A program made the translations under genes and the position numbers. Below are positions 48,016 through 59,286 of a stretch of DNA of 64,000 nt, one piece after another (positions within the stretch are counted from its first letter, which is position 1; each line of letters starts with the position of its first letter). The DNA is from Varroa destructor (Eukaryota; Arthropoda; Arachnida; Mesostigmata; Varroidae): the NCBI RefSeq assembly GCF_002443255.2, contig NW_019211458.1, forward strand, positions 19,237,509 through 19,301,508, in the 5' to 3' direction. Under the pieces are notes generated by a model. The model was given only the letters and a program-made list of their open reading frames with translations, did not search any database and was not told the DNA's origin.

Positions 48016-50809
48016 GCAGCTAGCAGCGGACGCACTGGCGCGCTCATGGGTTTCGCGCGAATACAAGATTTCCTCACAGGACACAGATCGGGCGTGAACG
48101 CAGTTACTTCTTACAGCGGCGGCTGCCTGCTGCCACCGCAGGCACCGAAGGGCCATAACGTAGCTCCCCGTCACTACGATTTGGGTCGAGTTTGGGCGTT
48201 TCGTTTGATGCTTCGTATCTTCCTAACCCAGAGATGGTGAAAACAAAAATAAAGGACCTGTGCGACAGTGGGGTCACTGACAAAACTAAAGGCCGAGTCT
48301 TTTTCCTCACATTTCGGTTTTGCCTTCACTTTTGCTTTGCTAAAAGGCAACAGGAGCTGAAATGCTCTCCAGATCGCTCCTGAGCTCATCAAAGCCTCAC
48401 GTTGATGTAAAACTTGTTCCGAATCGCTATGTGGTGCAATTCTATAATGTTTCGTTTCGGAAATGTACTAAGCATGTCGCTCGCTAGAAATCTAACATCC
48501 CAAATCGAAGCTGAAGTGCTCTAGGATGACTGTCCAAAACTGTTCAAGCGTCTGAATGTGACAGATATCCGCCTGATGTTTATTTTTGTTCCAATTTCGA
48601 CTCAGCTCCTGTAACAGCCGTTGCCTTCTGTTTAATTCCGTTTAGGCTATTATAAGCGGTGTTTCCCATTCCAGGCGTGTCTTCAGCTCCCACAAGTGTG
48701 TCCGTTTTTCTAGTAAGACCCCATTATCACACCCGTTACCTACGCACGCTCCGCCCAGTAGCAGTTTAGATGTTGAGTCGAGCTGCATCGTTCGTGGAAA
48801 TTTGCTATGGTTCACCACACCTTTTCGGTTCAATTTCGTTCCTTGCCGGAGTAGGCACTGCCGAGAGGTGATTGGCCGACAGTGTTAGCATATATGCACA
48901 AGCGCTTTGATTCGACGGCAAGGACAAAAAATATACGAAAGCCGATAACGATGCAGGCGAATAGTGAAGCGGGATGATTTTGTCACTTACACTCTGTCCT
49001 GCCATACGTTATTCCCCTCCCGCCGTGCCTTGTTATTTACGCAAGAAAACCGTTTAGCTGAATGATTTATTGCACGCATAGGGCCTACCGTAATCAAAAC
49101 AATGGCGGCCAAACGCCAAGTCGTAGTGAAGACGTCTCGTTTTATCACTAAAGCGCATGAAATCGTCATGCACAGGCAAGTTGTTTTAGGAAAGGAAATA
49201 CGTTACTTGATCTAGCTGACTTGTTTTTATTGTAGCTGACTTGTTGTTCTTCTGTATACTTCAAAGCTAACACCGGGGTGGTTGGTATAGGCCGCAAGCT
49301 CGTTGTGCCGGTGGAATCATGCGTAGATGTCTATTTAGTTCTGCTTGGAAGCCTTTCCTAGTTAAGCCTCATCGTAATCCTCGTGCGTCGCCAGTTTTTG
49401 AAGGCTACTTTTCGAGCTCAAATTGCTATCGTATATTTTTGTCCCCTATCTGTCCAAGTTGTCAATCACACGGCTAGCTTCTCTAGTGGTTGGCTCAGTG
49501 GTGGTCAAACACCCACTGAATATGCCAGCCTCAAGAAGGCTTACACACAGATGATACACAGCAATAAACAGTACCCCAGGACATGACGCAAGGGATGTTA
49601 ATTCGGACGTGACAGAGCTAATCATATCCTGCCTAACCAATAGAGCTAGCATACTTTCAGCTTTCTCAACGTTAGTAACTTCATCTGTTTTATGATGCCA
49701 CTTCAGCTTAGATCGATGCCTTGATAGTCAATTTCTGAGATTCGTTACTTAGCAAAGATGTCACTTAAGTTAGCAGCCGTTTCTTGCGTGAACAGGTCAT
49801 AGTCGACCAATAACTCTTAGCATAAAAAAAAACCACGAACTTATAGAAATTTTTATTACAGTCAAAGTGCACTCTATGTACTTTATATAGCTTACTATCT
49901 CACCATTTTATAGTATAAGATAGCACTATTAAATTGTGCAACAACATGAATATACTATTTTTCGGGTCATATGTGCTTAATTACTTTTTGGTCGTATGCA
50001 CTCATTAGACAGTCGTCAGAGAGTAATATATACCGATCCGAAACACCTGGGAGCTTTGCCATTTAAGGGCAGACGAGCACAATGATCTAGCTATATTGTA
50101 GCGATTATGATAATTATGATCTTATCAGGTAATGTTATTATTGTTATTCGTTTATAATTAGCTGGCTGCTGTTCCGCTGTGCTAGAGGGGATTATCTTAT
50201 CGAAGTCGGTGGCTATCAGTTGGTGCAGGCCCACCTGATCTTCGCAAAGGGGGGTCACGCACAGCCTGCTATATCCGCACGAGTACTTCAAGCTTATATT
50301 CCTAATGTTGCGCCTTTCGATTTCCTCGAAACGGTCGACGTAGCGTTTCTGCTTACACAGCTGCACCAATAGCTATAATGATCTCATCATTGTAATGAGC
50401 GCAATAACGGTGTCATTAAACGCACCCAGCGTTCAGAAATGTCCATGTATTACGTATTGACAACTCTGCGATAACATACGTCGTAGTTTTGATTGGAACC
50501 AATTAAATTGGACGTATAGTCTCTCTTTAAAGTGAACCACCAGCCCTATGTTCAAGGTAAATCTTTCAGACTAATTCTACACATTTGGTCAACTTTCGTT
50601 CATATTTGAATGAAAATGTATAGGTATAATAAATCACTGTTCTAACTATTCCCAGTAAAAGGGAAGCGTTGTGGGAGATACGGAAAGGTTACAAGCACAC
50701 GTTCGTGTGTACTTATTGAAATAGTTCGTAGGCGTCATGACAAAGGCAGGCTATTCGTAGCTCGCGGTTAATGCTATAAACTAACGATTTGCGACTATGA
50801 CCATATCAG
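48016..50809. other. Non-coding block, becoming AT-rich
   Basis: No gene. A short tandem duplication of TAGCTGACTTGTT is noted separately. AT-rich from about 49.2 kb with stops in all frames. Confidence 0.45.
49213..49245. repeat. Local direct duplication, period 20
   Basis: TAGCTGACTTGTT occurs at 49213-49225 and again at 49233-49245. Probably a small replication-slippage duplication. Confidence 0.75.
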
Positions 50810-51163
50810 TTGTATTCACTAGAGACACGTAACCCGTTATTTGCTTGGTGTCCTTTCTTCCAAGCTTTTCATCATCGACAAGCTACTGACGAAACTTTCC
50901 TACAAGTTGAAGCTACGGGCAGCTGCGTACTGGCAGCAGGTATCATTGATCCGATTATGACTGACCCGATTTTCGTATTAGTCGATCAGAGAGTTTATCA
51001 AATTTCTCAGTGCACACGAAGTTCGACGAAGGCCAAGCGAAGTGATTGCCTCTACAATTGCTGTGACTGGAGCTTGAACTTTCTTTATCGGGATTTTTTT
51101 CTCTCTATTTGCAATCCTCAGCACCGCGCCCCACTTCTGTCAGTTTCGTTCTACCCCCGATGA
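50810..51163 (+). CDS. Unassigned 117-codon open frame
   Basis: The frame has no ATG at its left end (it begins after a stop with TTG) and ends TGA at 51161-51163. It is one of the few frames in this AT-leaning area with balanced codons. It encodes a mixed peptide with an IIDPIMTDPIF stretch near residues 46-56 and a cysteine-rich section (about residues 69-87), followed by aromatic residues. No family is recognised and no clear acceptor precedes it. Confidence 0.14.
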   Translation: MYSLETRNPLFAWCPFFQAFHHRQATDETFLQVEATGSCVLAAGIIDPIMTDPIFVLVDQRVYQISQCTRSSTKAKRSDCLYNCCDWSLNFLYRDFFLSICNPQHRAPLLSVSFYPR

Positions 51164-51773
51164 GTCTATCCACCTGTATTAGCTAACTTTTGCTTTCGCG
51201 GACCCTGTCCCTTAACACGCAGGTGTCCCTCACACGGCAAATCGAGAGACCGCCATCAGCAACTGGGTCCGGGTGGCTTTGCTGTGTGCTATTAATGCTT
51301 CCAAACTAGCTCATAAAGGTGCAATCTGTCCACCTTTTTCTAAGTTCTCAATATATCCCTTTCAAAACCTTGAAGGTACTTCTTTGGTCTTGCTCCATCT
51401 TTCCTACATCTGTCTCAATCCTAAACCTATTTCCTGGTCGACGGATCACTCCAGCTACTGTTTCATAGTTTACTATAGACGTCCTTTTCATGTCTTCTGA
51501 ACTCACTCTTTCCAGATAGGTGCTTTGATTGACGCAGAAAGAAGCTTCTATTTTGAGCGTCTACGGATCTAAGGGTTCCCTGGAGCCTTCAAAGAGGCTT
51601 TACTTAGGGGTCTCCGCGACGTAAAGCGGCAGATTCGCGTATGTTTCTGCCGGGAAGCGAATAAATGGTAAAAATTACAGGTGGACCTCGACATGATCAT
51701 CGTCTGACTGTGCTCCTTACCGGCATAGAGGATAAACAGAGAGGCAATTTAGTTTTACCACTGATTTACTATT
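51164..51773. other. Non-coding block
   Basis: No gene recognised. Leads into a TC microsatellite. Confidence 0.4.
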
Positions 51774-51795
51774 TCTCTCTCTCTCTCTCTCTCTC
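51774..51795. repeat. (TC)11 microsatellite
   Basis: Uninterrupted TC (GA on the minus strand), followed by a pyrimidine tract to about 51810. GA runs can bind GAGA-type factors in insects, but this looks like ordinary simple sequence. Confidence 0.95.
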
Positions 51796-53904
51796 CTTTT
51801 TCCCTTTTTTTAGAGCTGAGGTCCCATAGAGTAACAAGGAGAAACCGAGATGAGGCACGAAAGAAAATTAAATTAAATTTTGCGCAGTCCAGTTTACCGT
51901 GACCGACGCTTCTGGCTAGACGCGTTTAGCCTGCGTGGGTCTTCAGCTATGAAACTTGCTCTTCCGCCTACTTCGTTGCCAGGTACGCAGGGAGCCGAGC
52001 GTCTCGATTTCGACTTCGTGGAAGTCCATTTGAACGGGGTTTGAAAGGGGTAACGATTGAAGAATCTAGCTTAAACGCTTCCTGATCAGATATTTTGAGC
52101 ACGGTGAACCTAGCCCCAAATATATCCCGCCTCACCTTCGTATCATTCAGTATACCCTTCGATGACGAGGACGAAATGGGGTTCATTGATAAAGGTCTCA
52201 TGTGTTCTTTTGCCGAACGGATATGAAGACGCCAACGGTGCGGCTACTTGAATTGCTTAGTTCGCCCTCTCATTGAAGTCTCAGCACGATTAAAGGACTT
52301 CGGTATTCTCGAGAGCGGTCATCGTTTTCGTTAGCCTCGAAATTGAATTTACCATTGAATCGTTAGTATAGGGTATTGGTATAAATTCGTTATCTATCCA
52401 AAGATGCAGCTTTTGAAGAGCCTGAAACCTTATCAGCTATATTCGTTACCATCTATTGCGAAGTAGAGCACGTTTTAGGTAAATATCATTTGATCGGTAC
52501 ATGAGAAAAACTATACAATCTAGAAAAGATCCCACAAAGAACAGCCTATTAGGTTAAACAACGGCGACCTATTAATTATTTAATAAGGAAAGCTAAATAC
52601 GTTCGAAGCTTGTATTCGTTTCCCTTAAATTCAAACGTTTAAAACGCATCAAATCTTATTCATCAGCGTGAGTTACTCCACTGGAACAGCATGCAGTGGA
52701 CAGTGCAAACCATAAAAAATATCACCTGTTTTTGTTACAAATAAAAATATATACCTGTTTGCCTTTTACGCGTTGGTTTTCGTTCGTTAGAAAAATAACT
52801 GTGTTGCCACCCATTTACCGCAATGGACACGCAGATGTACAAAACGATACTTACATTATTAATAAATCCAGTAGTTTCTTTAAAACGATCCTAGCGCCAT
52901 ACTAAAGCTTTTTTAAAAATTATTTTTTCTCTAAAATACGGATTTGAACCCTCTTACTCTAAAGTGGGCCGGACTTCATAGATGTAACGACACAAAATCG
53001 GCGAGAGAGAAGAGTCAAATAGAAGTTTGCTATCTAATCTGAATGTTGTATCGCAGCTTTACACTGTAACAAACAATATTAGGCGTTACGCTACTATATG
53101 AATCAATATTATTGAATATAACATTATTTTTCTGTTCGTGTGCTCTCGGTATGAACGATGAGGAGTTGAGCCTGTAATGCGGAAGCGTTTTCCTGTGCCT
53201 GTGTAGTATTAGCTTGCAATTTTTCTAACAACAGCCATTTGGCTTGATTTATAATTCAAACATATGTCTTTTAGTGTTTACTTTTTGTTCTTATCGTAGA
53301 AGATGATCATTGAATGGCAAGGAGTCCTGATTATACGGTATTCCCGCTTAATAGTGAACGCTTATCGTATCGACGTTAGTGTATATATCTTTTATACTTA
53401 ATCTAACTGTATCCTCACACCCAGAAATGCTTGTACTACACCTATCGCTAAACTGTAAGTGAATATTCTCTCGACCACTCGTACCCTTTCACGCTCATTA
53501 ACGCGACGCGCCCCTATGTACTCTTATAAAAAAGAATGCATGACGTTGTTCGTTTCGGTAAAGCATAATATGATTTGCATTATTTTATAGCTTCTACGTT
53601 ACACCATTTTCCTGCGCCCCCGCCCTCCTCTTGGACAGCTAGCTTTACTACAAACCGATCAGCTCGTTATTGTCCTCTTTAAAGGTCCCGCAAGGGAAGG
53701 ATAGATCTCCAACATCCGCTAACTATCACAACTATTTTCCCGCATTCCTACTTCGCACTGCAGCAGACAATATACGCGCATGACTAATCAAAGTAAGCAT
53801 CGATGCCTTCATAATCCGCATCAGACTGACGCGTCAGCGGGGCTTCCACCTGCGGATGGCCCTTTTGAGCACACGGGTCAACCGACGCCCGGGCACCTTT
53901 TTTC
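51796..53904. other. Mostly AT-rich non-coding block
   Basis: A 77-codon minus-strand frame with ATG (51968-52201) has a charged, mixed peptide but no domain and no supporting splice signals. From 52.3 kb stops are dense. GGATTTGAACC at about 52941 resembles a reversed Pol III B-box but no tRNA arms pair around it. Confidence 0.4.
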
Positions 53905-55678
53905 ATGCGTGATGCCTTTGTGAAGTGCATTTCTCGATCAACTACCTTTTCTCTCTTCGCCTCTCTTGATCACCCCCCTATTAAAACCCCCTCAGCCTCT
54001 CATCAGCGCTTGCTTTATCAGAGTCTTTCGCAATCCACTGTACATCATAGGCAATGTCTGTCGGTGGCCCGCTATGTCTCGTTCGCTACAATCGACCACT
54101 CCAGTCAGACCCGATTCGTCCACGCCCTACCTAACTCAGCTTGAAAGGAAATAGCAGTATCCACGTTCGGCTAAAAGTAAGTGCCAATGAGACAACAGAG
54201 GATAGAGAAAATAAAGAGGTTGCAAGGGACACATCGACCAGTGGGGCGGAACTCCTTAGTCGCAGGGCAGGCGCAGGACAAACAATATCTTTGGGATGAC
54301 TAGGATGGAGACGAGAATGATGACGCTTTAACGGCCACGCGTTCAGAGGGGATATCACAGAGTTGGGTTTGATTGGGCCGGATAATGTCTGTCGGTGGTA
54401 CCGGGTCCTCTTCTTACCAGCTCTCCTGCAGGGGTAGAGTGGGTCAGGCTAGGAGAAGGTGCCTGCGCTGGGTTCTTGCAGGGTCAAAGGGACCGATATG
54501 CCTGAGTATTATTAGCATGCTATTGTGCAATCAAATTAATCGCAGCAGGACTCGGCTGGTTATGCCGGATAGCCGAGCTGCACGTCAAGTCGCAGCAGCA
54601 GTAGCAATACCAGAAGCAACCGGGTGAGTTCCAGATTACAATGATGATGCTTCCATCGGTGGCTGCTGCCGGCTTCTGGTTGCTGGGGTGTATGAGCGAA
54701 ACCGAGCAAAGGACAGACGGCAGGACTTTCTACACAACCGGTGAGTGAAGCAGTTAGGGAAGAGCAACCTTGAAGGGAATTATCATGACAAAGTCGAGGA
54801 CTTGATCTGTATGCATGTCCATTTGTTCAGTGGTGGGCGAAGTAGAAAATGGTCGAGAAACGAAAGAAAAAGGCCAAAACGACAGCGTCCCGCAGGCTAA
54901 TGATGGTGTGTTCACGAGCTCGCACTGGTAGTATATAGCCAATTAAGGGGAGGTCGAAAACAAAAAATTCCAAGAATGTGTTGTGCAATGCAGCTTAAGC
55001 AGCATATGCGCGTGGAAAAGAGCAGAAGATGACAAAAGATAATCAAATAGATAGATCTTGGCCTACTCTTGTGTCCTAGTAATGGCTATAATGTGCAGTG
55101 CATTCTGAACAGATCTGACTGCTGTATGCCCAAGACTGCTGTTGTCTACTCCTGAGATTAGTGGGTTTATATAGATAGAGGGTTTATTTTGAACTGAAAA
55201 AAATGAAGTCGCGACACCTGCACTGTTCGAAAGGTACTTAAGAAACTCAGAAAATTTGCTTCGCGTATATTGAGAAATCTGTGACTAAGAAATATAAGGT
55301 CATTCAATAACTATTTATCTCTAAAGACGACTCAAGAAACTCTCCCTTGTCAAACTCAACAAATCAAGTGAAAACTGTTCTTTAGGTCGAGAAAGCGATC
55401 TTTTTTTGCTACCGTCTTTACTGTAGACGCCACAGTTATTTTCGATTGTTTTAGCACCGTCTTGACCTCAGTCATAAATAAGAGATATCGCGAAGTATAG
55501 CCTTCGCTGCTTGGCATGCTGATATATAGAGTCCAAATTTACGGCAAAATATGATCAAATAGAACAGCAACAACAAAATTTCTCTGACGGTATTACTGGT
55601 TAGCACTGGAGAAATTAGAAAAGTTCTCGATAAGCAAAAATTAGCATGTCCTTTTTGAAGACCTAATTTAACTTATAT
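53905..55678. other. GC-richer then AT-rich non-coding block
   Basis: Overlapping short frames at 53.9-54.6 kb without domains, then AT-rich DNA from 55 kb. Nothing identifiable. Confidence 0.4.
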
Positions 55679-55697
55679 CAGTGTTGGGAACGTAACT
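55679..55697 (+). mobile_element. hAT-like transposon terminus (possible remnant)
   Basis: CAGTGTTGGGAACGTAACT is a closer match than the 39550 copy to the CAGTGTTGGG...GTAACT end typical of many hAT elements. It is preceded by ACTTATAT, which could be an 8-bp target site. I saw no second copy of that octamer or inverted terminus downstream. The following 1.1 kb is AT-rich non-coding DNA that could be a decayed non-autonomous element. Confidence 0.27.
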
Positions 55698-56861
55698 AAA
55701 TACTAACTGAATATAGATCATATGAGACAAAAATATGGCTAAATTTAGATAATAGAAGTTCCAAATTGAGTTTTTGTTAATAAATATGACTTTTATATGA
55801 ATAAAACGAAAACAAGGACTGGTAAGTGATCCGTTTATAAGTTACCGCATATACCGCAACGTATATGGCCTTGTATATGTTCAGCAAACGTAAGTTCGTT
55901 ATATATATATATATATGTCTTAGATTCGCTCGCTAGAAATGACAACACTAAATTTCTAATAATTGGAACATTAAATTTATATTTATAAAGTAAATTTCAA
56001 AGCAAAACACCTTTTCAGCAGATTGAAAGGCCCCAGGAACGTTATTCAATGCAAATTTCACAGGCAATGCTGTCTAGTTCGCCACCGGGTCAGTTTTGGC
56101 TAATACAAGAAAGATTTCTTGAGGTAACTTTTGGATTAGATCAGTGACAAAAAATATTGTGCTGCCTAAATAACAACAATACGATTCAGATGTTCGCTAC
56201 CTTGTACCTGATTGTTGCAGAACTTAATTTATTAACCTCTTCATAAATAGTCAGCAAATTTTTTTCAGAAGCTTGAAACCCATCAGTAGTACTTGCCTAG
56301 TTTCCGTAGCATGATCGAGTAAATGAAATTTTTCATGTTTATTTTCCTTGTTTAATTTAAAAAAAGTACTTTTTTTCTTATTTCGTCTACCATTATATGT
56401 AATACTTCGCTGCCAAAATGGAGGCCCTATAATTCCGCTTATATTTCAGACTATTTCAGAAAAAAGACCCTGTCTTTTTTCACCTTTCTCAAATTTTTTC
56501 AAAAAAAATCACTAGACTGATTTTCTAAGACGTAGCTCGCATCTGGAGGAATGAATCGTCTTTTTTCAAACGAAGCAGCTTGAAAATTTCTAATGACTGA
56601 TTTCGATCATCTTAAATATGTAATTTTTTAGAGCCAGCAGCTATTATGTCTAATATTACATAGCTAAGTATAGGCGACACTGAACGAGTGCAGCTGACTG
56701 AAATACTTTCGCTCTCTCATAAAGAAGGGCCTAACGCATTTATTCCACTGAATGAAATACGCTGGTAACCCTAAAAAAATACAAACCATATACGTTTCTT
56801 TACGAAGTGCCCTTGCATGCTCTCGACCGTTGAGTGTGATATTCTATAGGGCTACTGTTGT
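55698..56861. other. AT-rich non-coding block
   Basis: Very AT-rich, with stops in all frames. Contains the TA repeat at 55900-55916. No transposase motif is seen downstream of the hAT-like end. Confidence 0.45.
55900..55916. repeat. TA microsatellite
   Basis: About eight TA units, uninterrupted. Confidence 0.9.
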
Positions 56862-59007
56862 TTGAGCCTCTTGTTTCTATGTATAGCATGTGTTTGCGTA
56901 GGCGTGTCTCTCGTAAATGTTGCAGGCTTTTTGGGTTCTGCTCTGTGTCTCCTTCTATCTGCAAGTGAACCTTTTTTCCTTAACTTTGCCGTTACCCCAA
57001 TTCAGGCCACCCTTAGTGTATCCTTTCCTTACACCAGCGTTCGGTTGGCCTCTGTTTCAAGATTTCCTCTTTTCACCATGTATCCTTTGCGATATACAAG
57101 GGCCGCACAGACCAAGAGGCAAATCAAACCCACGGCGTGGCCATACGTGAAGATCTCCTTGAGTGAATAGTCTTTCGGGGAGCCAGCCGGGCTAGGAGAA
57201 TTCAGGAACAACCGGCGAGGCAGTCAGCCTCATGCGCTCCTTATTTCTGCCGTCTCTCTTTTTCTTTGCCTACTCGATAGACGTACGTCTCTCGGGATGC
57301 AGAGGGAGCAGCAGCAGGGACGTCTTGTGCAGACCTCTTGCAGTAAATGGCATCCGTCCATCTGTGGACTAAAAGGAATCAGTCGCACCGGCTTCGGCGT
57401 CATACGATGCTGGCTTTCTTAGCAATAGTAGCAGCTCCGGATGCTGCTGCCTCTGCTTCTCGTCCGGTTGCTACTTCAGTGGCCTCGCCCCACCAGTAAG
57501 AAGCTGGGCTTTCACTCTTCCTCTCGCGCTATTTCGCTCTCCCTGGAGTGGTCCAGAACGTTCGTTGCCCGCCTTCGCTTGAAGTGCTGGAGCTGCTGCT
57601 TCCCTGCGCCTAAGGGGCCATTCGGCTGTATCCGTGCGGGCTTGAGGTTGTAAGGCAAGCGGGCAGAGCGCCTTCCTCGGCCCAGCCTGGCAGTCGCCTA
57701 ATGGACTGAGAGGAGCAAAGGAACGGAAGGCAGGAAAGTCCCCAATCTAAATTTCGACCTCTATTGCGACTCATTTGAAGTGAGAGATCTGGCCAAGCAT
57801 CGCAAGGCAAGCAGATAGTAAGCTGCGTCGTGGCAAAGATAGAACCGAACAGGACCTTCAAGGCTCCATCCTCAGTCACAATGACGGTAGTGATGGTGGT
57901 GGTGAACCAGAAAAGACCCTACCGGCGTCTCAACCGTGAACCCAGTCAGTCCCGATCTGGGTCGACACCTCTCCACACACGATGGGGGATGAGCGACCAG
58001 GCAAAAGCGGGTAAGAGAGAAAGAGACAAGACAGGCAAGACGGAAGCAAAAGGAGCGTGCAGGCTTGACCCGTCACCGACACCTCACATCGAAATCATTG
58101 TTTATGGATCGGACCTTCAACGCCTTCGCAATGGGATCGAAAAGTACTTGGCTGTTTCGTCCCATCAGTAAGCTTCTCAGACAGAGTAGTAGCAAAAAAA
58201 GGAGAAACCCACTGGTAGAGTTTCATGAACTGTTGGACGAGTGGCTAGTTTTTTGTGTCCTTTTTGGCGCCTGCTGCCGTGGCCTTCCTTGACTTTTTAA
58301 CAATTTTTTCTTCTATGGTTATACGATGTCTCTACACTTCTCCAGTGTAGACCCTATCAATAAACGCTGATCGGTGACTGGTTCGTTTGATTCGTTCAGT
58401 TTTAAAGTTTTTCCAAGGCACAGTATCCATATCATTACCCATAGTATCCATATCATTTGTTTGCATAAAATGTAGCTTCCGTTTTCTAAGGTAATGGCAG
58501 CACCGAAAGTGGCAGCGTTCTTTTGGCACTTAGCCATCTGTCTATATCTGTGCAGAGTCAAAATACAGGGTGTGAGTACGATCGAAAATGAGTGGCTCCG
58601 CCTCCATTCAGTCCTGTTTTATATTACAGATAGCCAAAGCCGGTTCTGCAAAAATGAACGACCAAGCATTTCTTGTCTTAGTGAGCGTCGGCACTTGCCG
58701 GTTTAGACGTTGCTGGTCAAGCCCTGCTACCGCCCGCATCCTTAATATCATTAACACACTGCGCCATTGCTCATGCTGTCTGGTCCTCCTGCTTCGCACT
58801 ACCTATCATCAGAGCGTCTGAGCAATTAAGATGTTTGATGGTTTGCAGAACTAGTCCACCAACGACCAAGACGCGAGGGAGGCGCTAGAAGGTCGGAAAG
58901 AAGAGAAAAAAGGGGTGATCGTGGGAAGAACTGCTCTTGCAAGGACTGGGAGTGTCTGTCGGAGCTGACGGACCAGCGAGCTAGCCGGCGGGCATCGAAG
59001 TGGGCAT
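56862..59007. other. GC-richer non-coding block
   Basis: Frames of 60-113 codons overlap on both strands, with leucine/phenylalanine-rich or low-complexity products. None is recognised. A 21-bp-period direct repeat and an adjacent 8-bp hairpin (TCTACACT/AGTGTAGA around TCTCC, about 58330-58350) are the only structures seen. Confidence 0.4.
58422..58457. repeat. Direct repeat, 15 bp at period 21
   Basis: AGTATCCATATCATT occurs at 58422-58436 and again at 58443-58457. Local duplication. Confidence 0.8.
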
Positions 59008-59286
59008 ATGTCTTTTTTTATGTTCGTCCATCTAAGAGGAGGTCCACCCTCTCGTTCAACCTCGCTTTACTTCGCTTGCGATCAACTCAACGACGAGACG
59101 AATAGAAGTGACTGGGATAGAAGCGATGGAACCGTGTTATCAGCTAGCAGCAGTTCTACAGCAGTCGTGCCGGACTCTAACATAAACGGGGGCCTGCCCA
59201 ACGCGTCCGCTCGCGATAGGTCCTTTAGTGGTGTTATTAGATTCGGTTTAATTGAGCCTTTTCTGCCTATACTAGATTTCAGATGA
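59008..59286 (+). CDS. Unassigned 92-codon open frame
   Basis: ATG at 59008 to TGA at 59284-59286. The N-terminus is hydrophobic (residues 1-9), the middle is acidic and polar (D, N, S, with a serine run near residue 49), and the end is hydrophobic. Codons in the middle are balanced (GAC, AAC, GAG, CTG, GTG). It could be a small gene or a first exon, but no donor is obvious and no family is recognised. Confidence 0.14.
   Translation: MSFFMFVHLRGGPPSRSTSLYFACDQLNDETNRSDWDRSDGTVLSASSSSTAVVPDSNINGGLPNASARDRSFSGVIRFGLIEPFLPILDFR

Noticed and set aside
47634..48077. 147-codon minus-strand frame
   Set aside because: Leucine/serine-rich low-complexity product opposite another open frame; typical of a GC-rich, low-stop patch.
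52941..52951. Reversed B-box GGATTTGAACC, possible minus-strand tRNA
   Set aside because: The T-stem bases on either side do not pair (only three of five) and no acceptor stem was found at tRNA spacing.
57830..58171. 113-codon plus-strand frame
   Set aside because: Begins with a valine run from a GTGGTG-type repeat, then basic low-complexity sequence; nothing recognisable.
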